From positions 1 to 48,612 of the forward strand of contig JAQUZA010000001.1 in the NCBI GenBank assembly GCA_028691595.1: a stretch of DNA of 48,612 nucleotides. The letters run 5' to 3'. Shown here piece by piece: positions 7,227 to 15,647 of this stretch (positions within the stretch are counted from its first letter, which is position 1; every line of letters starts with the position of its first letter). A program made the translations under genes and the position numbers. The stretch comes from Candidatus Rifleibacteriota bacterium (lineage in GTDB: Bacteria; Muiribacteriota; Ozemobacteria; Ozemobacterales; Ozemobacteraceae). The notes under the pieces were generated by a model. It worked only from the letters and a program-made list of their open reading frames with translations. It did no database searches and had not been told where the DNA came from.

Positions 7227-9674
7227 ATGAACCTTACTGACAGAATTCAGAAAAAACACCTGTTTCATCGTTTTCTTGGGTTGTTGCTGATCTTTGTAAT
7301 GCTTGGGGTCAGCCCGGGCATATTTGAGGCGATTTCACCTCTTCAGGCCGCAACCAGTACGCCGTTTACCGAGGCAAAGGTTGAGATAGATAAAGATAAC
7401 CCGATGGCAGTTACTGCTGCTCCCGGGCAATCGGCCTCTGCTACTGCCACTATTGCTTCTGATGTAGACGATGCTGTTAAAAAGAAAGAGATGAGCAAGG
7501 CTGAAGAAATCGCCTGGTCGATCGGCAAAGCTTTGTTGCCGACCCTTGCGGTTATGGCGTTTTCGGCAGCAGTGGTCTGCCCGCTCGCCTGGGTTGTAAT
7601 TGGTGCCGTTGCTGTTGGTGCAACCGCTGCCGGCGCAATGACTCTGGCCTATGAGCTTCGCAAAAATTCTTTCCGTGGCCAGGACGAGAAGAAGGGCATG
7701 GACAAGATTCTGCGCGAGGTCAGCATTCAGGCGGCGATCAGCGGAGCTCTTGCCCCTTTTAATATGCTTACGGGTGGTCTGGTTCAATCTGTAGGGCCTC
7801 TTACCGTTAAGACCATTGTTTCTACGGCCGCAAAGGCTGGTGCTATCAGCTTTCTTGGCAGCACTGTGTCGAATGTCGCCAAGGGAACAGTAACCAACCT
7901 CTGGTACGATCATTATTACAATTACGATGAGCGCGAAAAAGAGTTGAAGGCGAAAATTCAGACCCTTTCAGCAATTGAGAATCCAACCGTTGAGCAACAG
8001 AATGAGCTGGTCGCTGCAATCAAAGAGCTTGATACCATTACAAAAGAAAAATATACCTTTGATAACTTCAGAAAAGACGAAAACAAGGCGCTTGTTTCTG
8101 CCGGTATTTCAGGCGTTCTTGGCGGCATCGCCGGTCGCCTCGGTGCCGAAAGCAGTTGGGCCAAGATAGCTTCCAGCAAGTTGTTCGGCAGCACTTCAAA
8201 GTCTAATCTTATTTCTAATGCCGTAATAAGTAACCCCTTCGCTTTTGCAACCGGTGCTGCCAGCGCTGCTGTTGATAAAAGAGAAATTTTGAACCAGATA
8301 GAATACAACCGTCAGCTGCAGGCTAAATATGAAAAAAATTCCGCAGCCTGGAACTATTATGAGGGCAAGATAGCTGACCTTGAAAATTCATATAAGAGCA
8401 TCAAGCTTTCAGAAGCCGGAAAATCAGCCATGCTCTCTAACGCAGCGATGCAGACGGCAGTAGTGGGAACTTCCCTTGCCAAAACAAGACTCTGGGATCT
8501 CCCGTCCCAGAAACGCCAGAAGATCCAGCAGGCCTACGAAGAACAGGACCCTGACTGGCAAAAGGCCAATGAAGTTCGCCAGAAACTCGAAATCCGCAAG
8601 TCTGACCGCCCACAGCCAACTGATTACGCCACCAGAAAAGAATATTCACAGGCTCTGAAACAGTATGCCAGAGAGGTTAACAACCTCCGCACAGAATATC
8701 AGGCGGCAAAAGCTGTTGCAAGCGATGCTCAGAGCTCCTCAGGTAACAAGCTGTTATTAAAAGACATAGAAAACAAAGTGTCTCAGGAAATTGAATATTC
8801 ACGGCAGTCAGAGCTGGCCCGGGCTCTTGGCCGCGAAAGCTATGTCGACTTCAAGATGAAAGAACTTGGTAAAAAGGCAGAAAATGAAGGCCTCTCTACC
8901 CAGGAACTTCGCCAGAAGGCAGAAACTGAAGTAGCCAAAGGTTATGATGATGCTGCCAAAGCTAATGCCCTCAAGCTGGCCAGCATGGAAGAAAAAGCTC
9001 GACGGCAGACCCAGGAACTCCTCGGCAAGGTCGAAAAAGGTAATGACGGCAAACATTATGTTGTGGTTGTCGATGAAAACGGCAATGAAGTCATGCGCAC
9101 CGAATACAAAGGTGGCGAGGGAGCCTTCTGGACTGATCGCCTAAAAGGAGGCAGCCCGGCTGAGCTTAAGCAGGCCGAAATCGACAATGTTGTCAGACGT
9201 GCTTATAATGCTTCAGCAATGGTAAAGCCGACCTCATTCAGAAATGAATATGTCAACATGCGCGTCAACCAGCTCCGGTCTGAAGGATACACTGAAAAGC
9301 AGATTGACAGCCAGCTTGGCGGAATCATAGATGATGCCAACAGTAAGACTCTCAACACATTTGGCGGCTGGAACGGGGTGACCAAAGCCGAGATTCTCGC
9401 TTCCGGTCTTGAAAAGGCCAGATATGACGATGGCGCAGCACCCGATGCCAACAAAATTGTCGATTTTCTTAAAAAGACGTTAACCAGCAAGACGATTTCG
9501 ACCGTTGAGAGTGAGCTCTCAGGAGGCATACAAAATGGTCTCCAGGTGGTTGCTCCTAAAACTGGCATAACCAGAATTGATCCATTTAGAGTTCTTGATT
9601 TAGAAGAACGCGATCAGGAGACTCTGGATCGCCTTACTGAGAAAGCAATGCGCGATTATTACAATACGCGCTGA
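7227..9674 (+). CDS. Large exported protein of unknown function, 815 aa
   Basis: The ATG at 7227 is preceded by GGGAG at a 7-bp spacing. The N-terminus has a signal peptide (LGLLLIFVMLGVSPGIFEA...LQAATS, cleavage near residue 41). Residues about 85-145 are hydrophobic and Gly/Ala-rich (ALLPTLAVMAFSAAVVCPL and WVVIGAVAVGATAAGAM), like one or two membrane helices. A second Gly/Ala-rich segment follows around residues 165-215. From about residue 225 to the end the protein is charged, Ala/Glu/Lys/Gln-rich and strongly helical, with repeated coiled-coil-like stretches such as IQTLSAIENPTVEQQNELV and LRQKAETEVAKGYDDAAKAN. No enzyme motif was found. A tail-fibre-like, polymorphic-toxin-like or cell-surface scaffold role is possible; none is supported strongly. 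It is monocistronic, closed by the terminator at 9693. Confidence 0.7.
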   Translation: MNLTDRIQKKHLFHRFLGLLLIFVMLGVSPGIFEAISPLQAATSTPFTEAKVEIDKDNPMAVTAAPGQSASATATIASDVDDAVKKKEMSKAEEIAWSIGKALLPTLAVMAFSAAVVCPLAWVVIGAVAVGATAAGAMTLAYELRKNSFRGQDEKKGMDKILREVSIQAAISGALAPFNMLTGGLVQSVGPLTVKTIVSTAAKAGAISFLGSTVSNVAKGTVTNLWYDHYYNYDEREKELKAKIQTLSAIENPTVEQQNELVAAIKELDTITKEKYTFDNFRKDENKALVSAGISGVLGGIAGRLGAESSWAKIASSKLFGSTSKSNLISNAVISNPFAFATGAASAAVDKREILNQIEYNRQLQAKYEKNSAAWNYYEGKIADLENSYKSIKLSEAGKSAMLSNAAMQTAVVGTSLAKTRLWDLPSQKRQKIQQAYEEQDPDWQKANEVRQKLEIRKSDRPQPTDYATRKEYSQALKQYAREVNNLRTEYQAAKAVASDAQSSSGNKLLLKDIENKVSQEIEYSRQSELARALGRESYVDFKMKELGKKAENEGLSTQELRQKAETEVAKGYDDAAKANALKLASMEEKARRQTQELLGKVEKGNDGKHYVVVVDENGNEVMRTEYKGGEGAFWTDRLKGGSPAELKQAEIDNVVRRAYNASAMVKPTSFRNEYVNMRVNQLRSEGYTEKQIDSQLGGIIDDANSKTLNTFGGWNGVTKAEILASGLEKARYDDGAAPDANKIVDFLKKTLTSKTISTVESELSGGIQNGLQVVAPKTGITRIDPFRVLDLEERDQETLDRLTEKAMRDYYNTR

Positions 9675-9692
9675 TATTGTTGTCGTTGATTA

Positions 9693-9733
9693 ATTGAGCC
9701 GGTTGCAAACTTTGCCGCCGGCTCAATTTTTTT
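9693..9733 (+). terminator. Strong Rho-independent terminator
   Basis: ATTGAGCCGG (9693-9702) pairs perfectly with CCGGCTCAAT (9718-9727), and a run of seven T follows. It ends the 815-aa protein gene and separates it from the YbhN-like gene. Confidence 0.9.
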
Positions 9734-9772
9734 CCGTTTGAATTTAGCGGCCGGTTATGAAAAAATGAGCGG

Positions 9773-10801
9773 GTGAAAAAAGAAATTTCCCTGTTTTCGA
9801 TTATATTTAGGCTTGGAATCTGGCTGGCCCTGGCTGCAGTTCTCTTTATAACTGCCGCTGCGATTTTTTCTGATTATCGCCGGGTTATAGCGCTGATTGG
9901 CTCTATTTCTCCAGCCTGGCTTGTCTTTGTTATCCTTTCGGTTTTGTTTAATTATGTTCTGAGATTTGCGAAATGGAATTATTTCCTGAGGATTTTGCAT
10001 ATTTCAGTTCCTCTCCGGCTCAATCTGTGGGTCTTTTTCTCGGCTTTTACTATGGTTTTGAGCCCTGCCAAGCTTGGCGAACTGGTTAAATCTCTTCTGC
10101 TCAAGGCCAGACTTGATATACCGGTGGCTGCAACCGCGCCGGTGGTTATGGCTGAGCGCCTGACGGATCTGGCCGGTCTTCTGATTCTGTGCGCTTTAGG
10201 CTTCTCTCAATTCGCTTTTGGTGGCAATACCCTGCTGATTACTTCGCTGATCATAGGTAGTGGTATTGTGATTATTACCCGGAGCGGTTTCTGGAAATTT
10301 GTCGATCGGGCGCTTGCCCTTCACACAAGCCTGAGTCGCTTTAGAAACACTGTCAGAACAATTGAATCCGGAACCAGAACTCTGTTGACCCTTAAATCTT
10401 TGCTGGTTACGGTTCCATTGAGTGCTGTTTCCTGGGCGGGGGAAGGCGTAGCCCTCTATCTTATTTTCCGAGCAATGGGCCTGGACAGCGAAAATCTGCT
10501 GGCTATAGCTGTTTTTGCACACTCGTTTGCTTCCATTGCCGGAGCTTTATCATTTTTTCCGGGTGGTTTGCTGGTAACAGAGGGCACCATGGGTATGTTT
10601 TTTGTCTATGCCTCAATTCCTGATGCAGTGGCAGTTTCGGCCACTTTTCTCATTCGGGCCCTTACCCTGTGGTTTGCGGTAATTCTAGGAACCATGGTAT
10701 TTTTTATCGGGCACCGGCGGTCGGATTTGCAGGTTTTCAGGTTGTCAGCTGCCGGTGAAAATGCAGCTGCCACGGTTTTGGCAACACCAGATAACAGCTA
10801 G
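9773..10801 (+). CDS. YbhN/AglD-family integral membrane protein (LPG synthase TM-like)
   Basis: A 342-aa polytopic membrane protein with about eight helices. Family-type motifs are NYVLRFAKWNYFLRIL, LSPAKLGELVKSLLLK, MAERLTDLAGLLILCALG and the C-terminal SFFPGGLLVTEGTMGMFFV. These are the conserved parts of the UPF0104/lysylphosphatidylglycerol synthase transmembrane family (AglD, YbhN, MprF flippase half), thought to handle lipid-linked substrates. There is no catalytic GNAT-like domain, so it is the membrane half only. The start is GTG at 9773 with only a weak GAGCGG upstream. It is 16 bp ahead of larB and probably cotranscribed with larBC, although a functional link to nickel-pincer cofactor synthesis is not known. 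Confidence 0.75.
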   Translation: MKKEISLFSIIFRLGIWLALAAVLFITAAAIFSDYRRVIALIGSISPAWLVFVILSVLFNYVLRFAKWNYFLRILHISVPLRLNLWVFFSAFTMVLSPAKLGELVKSLLLKARLDIPVAATAPVVMAERLTDLAGLLILCALGFSQFAFGGNTLLITSLIIGSGIVIITRSGFWKFVDRALALHTSLSRFRNTVRTIESGTRTLLTLKSLLVTVPLSAVSWAGEGVALYLIFRAMGLDSENLLAIAVFAHSFASIAGALSFFPGGLLVTEGTMGMFFVYASIPDAVAVSATFLIRALTLWFAVILGTMVFFIGHRRSDLQVFRLSAAGENAAATVLATPDNS

Positions 10802-10817
10802 CAGACAGGAATAACAG

Positions 10818-11621
10818 ATGGAAACCGTAGATTTGAACACAGTAAGAATTCTTGAAGATTACAAAAATGGTCTGATCGGCGCCGGTGAAGCTGCCAGGTG
10901 TCTGATGGACCGCAGCCGGAACAGCTCAGAGAGCAGCGGTGAGCCTTTGCAGGGCGAGGAAGCGCTGACCAGTGATGCTGTTCTGGATACCGGTCGGGAG
11001 GCCAGGGCGGGGTTTCCTGAAGCTATTTTCGGGGCCGGCAAAAACCCTGAACAGATTTGTGAAATTTTTATAAAGCTGTTTGAAACGACCGGAAAGGCCC
11101 TGGCAACCAGATGCAGCGAAAAAGCCCTTCAGTTACTCGAAAAGAAGTGTCCTCAGGTAAATATTAATTACAGTTGTGGGCTGGCCTGGGCTGTTTCTGA
11201 CATTGTTCTTTGTCCATGGGGCCGGGTTGCAATTCTGGCCGCCGGCACTTCAGATATTCCGGTTGCAGAAGAAGCTGCGTTGACTCTCGAATTTATGGGA
11301 TTTGCCGTTGAGCGGATTTTTGATGTGGGAGTGGCCGGTCTGCATAGGCTTTTGAACCGGGTTGAACAATTCAGGTCTGCCGATGCAATAATTGTGGTGG
11401 CCGGTATGGAAGGGGCGCTTCCGAGCGTCGTAGGTGGCCTGACTCCCTGCCCGGTAATTGCAGTTCCAACTTCAGTCGGTTATGGGGCAAGTTTTAACGG
11501 GCTTGCTGCGTTGCTCGGCATGCTTAATTCATGTTCTGCAGGAGTGACGGTGGTAAATATTGACAATGGTTTCGGTGCTGCAGCTGCAGCCGTTAGAATT
11601 TTGAAGGGAAAATCCAGATGA
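10818..11621 (+). CDS. larB: LarB, pyridinium-3,5-biscarboxylic acid mononucleotide synthase
   Basis: A 267-aa protein of the usual LarB length. LarB carboxylates nicotinic acid adenine dinucleotide and hydrolyses it to P2CMN, the first step of nickel-pincer nucleotide cofactor synthesis. The N-terminal part carries the LarB-specific LDTGREARAGFPEAIFGAGK (a variant of D..R..R.G.PE.I...GK). The C-terminal part is the PurE-like fold, with ILAAGTSDIPVAEEAA, VVAGMEGALPSVVGGL and the ending VGYGASFNGLAALLGMLNSC. A GGAATAA site precedes the ATG. The stop overlaps the larC start by 4 bp (ATGA), so expression is coupled. LarE (the sulfur-transferring enzyme) and a LarA-type racemase are not in the window. 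Confidence 0.92.
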   Translation: METVDLNTVRILEDYKNGLIGAGEAARCLMDRSRNSSESSGEPLQGEEALTSDAVLDTGREARAGFPEAIFGAGKNPEQICEIFIKLFETTGKALATRCSEKALQLLEKKCPQVNINYSCGLAWAVSDIVLCPWGRVAILAAGTSDIPVAEEAALTLEFMGFAVERIFDVGVAGLHRLLNRVEQFRSADAIIVVAGMEGALPSVVGGLTPCPVIAVPTSVGYGASFNGLAALLGMLNSCSAGVTVVNIDNGFGAAAAAVRILKGKSR

Positions 11622-13057
11622 AAACATTATACTGGGACTGCTTCAGTGGCATTGCGGGCAACATGGTGGTTGCATCTCTTCTCGACCTGGGTGCCAGCCG
11701 TCGCAAGCTGATCGATGGTCTTAAATCGCTTGATTTTGCCGAAGGCGAGATCGATCTGGTAATAGAAGAGCGCCTTGTTGACGGTATCAGAGGGATATAT
11801 TTTAATACCGTCGATGATGAAACTCTGCATGCCGGGCATGAGCCGCAATCTGAAATCGGGCACCCCCACGTAATGGGTGAACCGCACGATCATGCTGAGC
11901 GTCACGGCAGGCATTATGCTGGTCATGACGAATTTGAGCACAGTCATTGCCACAATGGCAGCGCGAAAAAGGCCGACAAGGCTGAAAATCACGACCACGA
12001 TCACGACCACGATCACGACCACGATCACGACCACGATCACGATCAAGACCACGGTCACCATCACGATCACGATCACGATCACGATCACGACCACGATCAC
12101 GGCCATGCTCCGCATCGTGGGCTTAAAGATATCTGCGCGATGATTGAAAAATCAGCCATTTCACAAAGGGCAAAGCGTATTGCGATTGATTGTTTTGCAG
12201 CTCTTGCTGAAGCAGAGGCCAGTATTCATGGCAAGACCGTTGACGAGGTTCATTTTCATGAAGTTGGTGCCCGCGACAGCATCGCTGACATTGTCGGAGC
12301 AGCGATCTGTCTTGACGATCTCGAAGTTAATGAAGTGCTTGTATCGACGGTTCATCTGGGTTCCGGTCTGGTTAAGTGTGCACATGGTATTATGCCGGTT
12401 CCGGCTCCGGCAACTGCTCTGTTACTGCGTGGTTACCAGGTAATTTTTGACGAGGATGTTAAATTTGAGCTTACTACGCCGACCGGTGCGGCAATTCTCA
12501 GGGGCACCGGTGCCAGACATTCCGATGGTAGACTTTTGCTGGGCAAAGTCGGTCATGGTCATGGCAGCCACCGTATTGGCCGGGCAAATTTTCTCAGGGC
12601 CTTTCTGGTTGAGCCTGAAACATTAAAAAAAAAAGCTGATCAGGTGACAATGTTGACCACTAACATCGACAATGCCACTGGCGAAGAACTGGGGCATGCC
12701 ATGTCTGAATTGATGCGGGCCGGAGCCCTCGACGTATGCATATTGCCGGTTCAGATGAAAAAGGGTCGGCCGGGGCACCAGTTGCAGGTGATGACATCTC
12801 CTGACAAGGCTTGTGAAATCGAGTTGCTGATCTTTGACCTGCTGCCAACTATCGGTATTCGCCATGCCCGGGTCGAGCGGACGGTTCTTGAACGGCACAA
12901 AACGGTTGTCGACAGCCATTTTGGCCAGCTGGCTGCAAAACAGATAATTGGTAACGATGGTGTGGAGCGTAATGAGCCGGAGTTTGACGAGCTGGTCAGG
13001 ATCGCGGAAGAACAAAAGACGACACCACGAAAAATCAAACAGAGAATTGTTGTTTAG
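11618..13057 (+). CDS. larC: LarC, nickel-pincer cofactor nickel insertase
   Basis: A 479-aa single ORF of the LarC family. LarC inserts Ni into the bis-thio precursor in a CTP-dependent step. The N-terminus has the diagnostic LYWDCFSGIAGNMVVASLLDLG. Later blocks are VDEVHFHEVGARDSIADIVGAA, VHLGSGLVKCAHGIMPVPAPAT and FELTTPTGAAILRG, then the C-terminal nickel-loading domain with TNIDNATGEELGHAMSELM and LPVQMKKGRPGHQLQV. Residues about 124-167 are an extreme His/Asp repeat (alternating HD, over 20 His), which would bind and store nickel. In some lactobacilli larC is split by a programmed frameshift; here no frameshift is needed. The larB overlap and shared direction indicate one operon. Confidence 0.93.
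   Translation: MKTLYWDCFSGIAGNMVVASLLDLGASRRKLIDGLKSLDFAEGEIDLVIEERLVDGIRGIYFNTVDDETLHAGHEPQSEIGHPHVMGEPHDHAERHGRHYAGHDEFEHSHCHNGSAKKADKAENHDHDHDHDHDHDHDHDHDQDHGHHHDHDHDHDHDHDHGHAPHRGLKDICAMIEKSAISQRAKRIAIDCFAALAEAEASIHGKTVDEVHFHEVGARDSIADIVGAAICLDDLEVNEVLVSTVHLGSGLVKCAHGIMPVPAPATALLLRGYQVIFDEDVKFELTTPTGAAILRGTGARHSDGRLLLGKVGHGHGSHRIGRANFLRAFLVEPETLKKKADQVTMLTTNIDNATGEELGHAMSELMRAGALDVCILPVQMKKGRPGHQLQVMTSPDKACEIELLIFDLLPTIGIRHARVERTVLERHKTVVDSHFGQLAAKQIIGNDGVERNEPEFDELVRIAEEQKTTPRKIKQRIVV
11990..12101 (+). repeat. In-frame CACGAY hexanucleotide repeat encoding the LarC His-Asp tract
   Basis: About 18 near-perfect copies of CACGAC/CACGAT occur in tandem, interrupted by CAAGAC and GGTCACCAT. 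Because the unit is 6 bp, slippage would change the number of His-Asp pairs without shifting the larC frame. Confidence 0.9.
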
Positions 13058-13075
13058 TGCACACTGTGCTATTAT
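13047..13075 (+). promoter_or_regulatory. Promoter for murD-ftsW-murG with palindrome in spacer
   Basis: TTGTTG (13047-13052), a 17-bp spacer and TATTAT (13070-13075) with a TGC extended -10 lie at the 3' end of larC. The spacer contains the symmetrical GCACACTGTGC (13059-13069), which is placed where a regulator could block RNA polymerase. Confidence 0.5.
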
Positions 13076-13108
13076 TTCCGGGAAATCTATACACACATGA
13101 GGCAGACA

Positions 13109-14470
13109 ATGAACGTTGCGGGAAAGGCCATAAGTATTATCGGCGCGGCCAAAAGTGGTCTGGCAGCCGCCAGAAGTCTTGTTGAAAGTGGTGCACGCGT
13201 TTTTGTTTCCGATATTCAGGCCGAAGAGAAACTCAGGCAAAGTCTCGCCCGCGAGGGGCTTGATGGCAAAATTGAATTCGAAGCCGGAGGGCATACGGAG
13301 CGTGTGCTTGCAGCCGATTTTATCGTTTTGAGTCCCGGGGTAAGAACCGATATACCGGTGCTTGTAGAGGCGGCCAGCAGAAATATTCCGGTTTATTCCG
13401 AGATCGAGGTTGCTTATCGTCTGTCTAAGGGCCGCCGCCTGGTGATAACCGGCAGCAATGGCAAGACGACGACCACGACTCTATTGTCGCTTTTCTGCCG
13501 TCAGCAGTTTTCAGAAGTTTTTCTCGGTGGTAACATCGGGATTCCAATGATGGAATTTGCCTCAAAAACCACCGACAATTCGTTGCAGGTTCTTGAAGTA
13601 AGCAGTTTTCAGCTTGAGACGATTTCGGCTTTTACCCCGGATATTGCGGTAATTACCAATTTTTTCGAGAATCATCTCGACCGTTACGCCAGTTACCAGG
13701 CTTATATCGATGCCAAAAAACGTATTGCCCTTAATATGAAAACCGGGCAGTGCCTGGTGCTCAACGCAGATCAGCAGAGTATGCGGGAAATGGCGGGGCA
13801 GGTTGCCTGTCGAACTGCCTGGTTTGGCTGGAACTGTGAGGGGCTGGTTCCAAGTGTTACCATCGATGATGAGCATCTTGTATTTACTGACGAATCCGGG
13901 TGCCGGCAGAAAATTTTTCCGGTTTCTTCAGTCAGACTGATTGGCAGACATAATCTCGAGAATGTCATGTGTGCGGCCCTTACCGCCATTCTTGCCGGAG
14001 TTGAAGCCGGCAGACTTGAAGATGTGGTTAAAGAGTTTCCTGGCGTTGAGCACCGCCTTGAATGGGTTGCACAAGTCAGCGGCGTAACTTTTATCAACGA
14101 TTCAAAAGGCACGAATTGTGCAGCGTCGATTACAGCCCTCAGAGCCTGCCGACCGCCGATGATTCTGATTGCCGGTGGTCGTGACAAGGGCACAGACCTT
14201 TCTGAGTGGGTCGACGCGATTCGCACTCACAGTCGTGGCGTTGTTCTTTATGGTGAAGCAAAGGCCAGGTTCCGTTCCGCTCTTGAAGGTCTGGTTCCGC
14301 TTAAATCTGCCACCTCTTTTGAGCAGGCCGTCGAAATTGCCTATGAGTGGGCACAAAGTGGCGATACTGTTCTACTTTCGCCCGCCTGCAGCAGTTATGA
14401 CCTTTTCCCCAATTTTGAAGTCAGGGGCGAAAGATTCAAGGAACTGGTAAGAGCGCTGAAAGAAAAATGA
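13109..14470 (+). CDS. murD: MurD, UDP-N-acetylmuramoylalanine-D-glutamate ligase
   Basis: A 453-aa Mur ligase that adds D-Glu to UDP-MurNAc-L-Ala in the cytoplasm. The N-terminal Rossmann domain begins ISIIGAAKSGLAAARSLVESGA. The ATP-binding P-loop is GSNGKTTTTTLLS. The central region has EVSSFQLETI and the MurD-typical FFENHLDRY. The ligase C-domain has FPGVEHRLEWV, NDSKGTNCAA and the GGRDKGTDL block, and ends LLSPACSSYDLFPNFEVRGERFKELV. The ATG at 13109 is preferred because GAGG is 8 bp upstream; an in-frame ATG at 13097 would add four residues and use that SD as coding sequence. The stop overlaps ftsW by 4 bp. Confidence 0.96.
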   Translation: MNVAGKAISIIGAAKSGLAAARSLVESGARVFVSDIQAEEKLRQSLAREGLDGKIEFEAGGHTERVLAADFIVLSPGVRTDIPVLVEAASRNIPVYSEIEVAYRLSKGRRLVITGSNGKTTTTTLLSLFCRQQFSEVFLGGNIGIPMMEFASKTTDNSLQVLEVSSFQLETISAFTPDIAVITNFFENHLDRYASYQAYIDAKKRIALNMKTGQCLVLNADQQSMREMAGQVACRTAWFGWNCEGLVPSVTIDDEHLVFTDESGCRQKIFPVSSVRLIGRHNLENVMCAALTAILAGVEAGRLEDVVKEFPGVEHRLEWVAQVSGVTFINDSKGTNCAASITALRACRPPMILIAGGRDKGTDLSEWVDAIRTHSRGVVLYGEAKARFRSALEGLVPLKSATSFEQAVEIAYEWAQSGDTVLLSPACSSYDLFPNFEVRGERFKELVRALKEK

Positions 14471-15645
14471 ACACTCCCAGACATTTTGACCATCTGCTGC
14501 TGTTTTTCGTGGTTGGATTGATGTTGATCGGTCTTATCATGGTTTATTCTGCCAGTTCTGTGACTTCTCTGGCCACGATGTCGGATGGTTTTTACTATTT
14601 CAAACGCCAGCTTATGTGGGTTATTGTTGGGCTTCTGGCCATGGTCGGAGTTTCACATGTGCCCTATCAGAAGCTAGAAAAGTTTGCTGTGCCTTTGCTT
14701 GGTCTGGCGATTTTTTTGTTGATTCTTGTTCTGGTTCCGGGCGTGGCTCGCGACATTGGTGGTGCAAAGCGCTGGATCAGATTTGGCGGTGTGGGTTTTC
14801 AGCCTTCAGAATTTGCCAAACTCTGTTTTGTGATTTACATGGCCCATTCTATTTCGTTGCGCCAGGATCGAATCAAGAGCTTTATGCACGGTATGTTGCC
14901 AGACATGATTGTCTCAGGCATTCTGTTTATTCTGATTTATAAAGAGCCTAACCTCTCTACCGCAGCATTGATAGGTGGAACATATCTCACGTTATATTTT
15001 CTCGGCAACGGCTCACTGGCGAACCTAGGTGCTCTGGCTGCGGGTGGGGTGGTGTTGATTGTGGCGCTGATTTTTCAGGCCGGCTACCGAATGCGGCGCT
15101 TCTGGGCATTTATAGACCCATGGGAAAACGCTCGCACCAGTGGCTATCATATTATTCAATCGCTGGTTGCCATAGGGTCGGGCGGGTTCTGGGGTCTTGG
15201 GCTTGGGCAAAGCCGACAGAAATTTTTCATCCTTCCAGAGCGCCATACAGATTTTATTTTTGCCATAATCTGCGAAGAACTTGGCCTGGTTGGCGGAGTT
15301 CTCGTGTTATTTATGTTTCTGGCACTGCTGTGGCGTGGTCTTTATATTGCCACCCGCGCTCCAGATAACTTTGGTTTTCTGCTGGCTTCTGGAATTACAG
15401 CCATTATCGGTCTGCAGGTTCTCGTTAATATTGGCGTTGTTTTGAGTCTGATGCCGACGACTGGTATTACACTGCCCTTTGTCAGTTATGGCGGTTCGAG
15501 TCTGGTTTTTCTGGCCATAGGTATTGGTATTCTTCTTAATATTTCCAGATATGGCTCGGGCCGAAATGCGTTTGAAGACCATAAGACTCCCCTGTTTTCA
15601 GGGCAGTTCACCGAACCTTCGGTGTCCATTTCGCGGAGAAGGTAA
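14467..15645 (+). CDS. ftsW: FtsW, SEDS-family septal peptidoglycan polymerase
   Basis: A 392-aa protein with about ten transmembrane helices. SEDS features include LIMVYSASSV in the first helix, GGAKRWIRFGGVGFQPSEFAKLC, and YRMRRFWAFIDPWENARTSGYHIIQSLVAIGSGGFWGLGLGQS followed by ERHTDFIFAIICEELGL. The last helices hold LMPTTGITLPFVSYGGSSL. FtsW polymerises lipid II at the division septum with a class B PBP. It sits between murD and murG, overlapping murD by 4 bp (ATGA) and 2 bp from murG. This dcw context favours FtsW over RodA. Confidence 0.95.
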   Translation: MNTPRHFDHLLLFFVVGLMLIGLIMVYSASSVTSLATMSDGFYYFKRQLMWVIVGLLAMVGVSHVPYQKLEKFAVPLLGLAIFLLILVLVPGVARDIGGAKRWIRFGGVGFQPSEFAKLCFVIYMAHSISLRQDRIKSFMHGMLPDMIVSGILFILIYKEPNLSTAALIGGTYLTLYFLGNGSLANLGALAAGGVVLIVALIFQAGYRMRRFWAFIDPWENARTSGYHIIQSLVAIGSGGFWGLGLGQSRQKFFILPERHTDFIFAIICEELGLVGGVLVLFMFLALLWRGLYIATRAPDNFGFLLASGITAIIGLQVLVNIGVVLSLMPTTGITLPFVSYGGSSLVFLAIGIGILLNISRYGSGRNAFEDHKTPLFSGQFTEPSVSISRRR

Positions 15646-15647
15646 CA

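Noticed and set aside
11990..12101. Possible CRISPR array
   Set aside because: The repeat unit is 6 bp without spacers and is in frame in larC.
11627..12115. Open reading frame antisense to the larC His-Asp repeat, Val/Ile-rich
   Set aside because: It is the reverse-complement of the CACGAY repeat (giving VIVIVIV runs), so it is a composition artefact.
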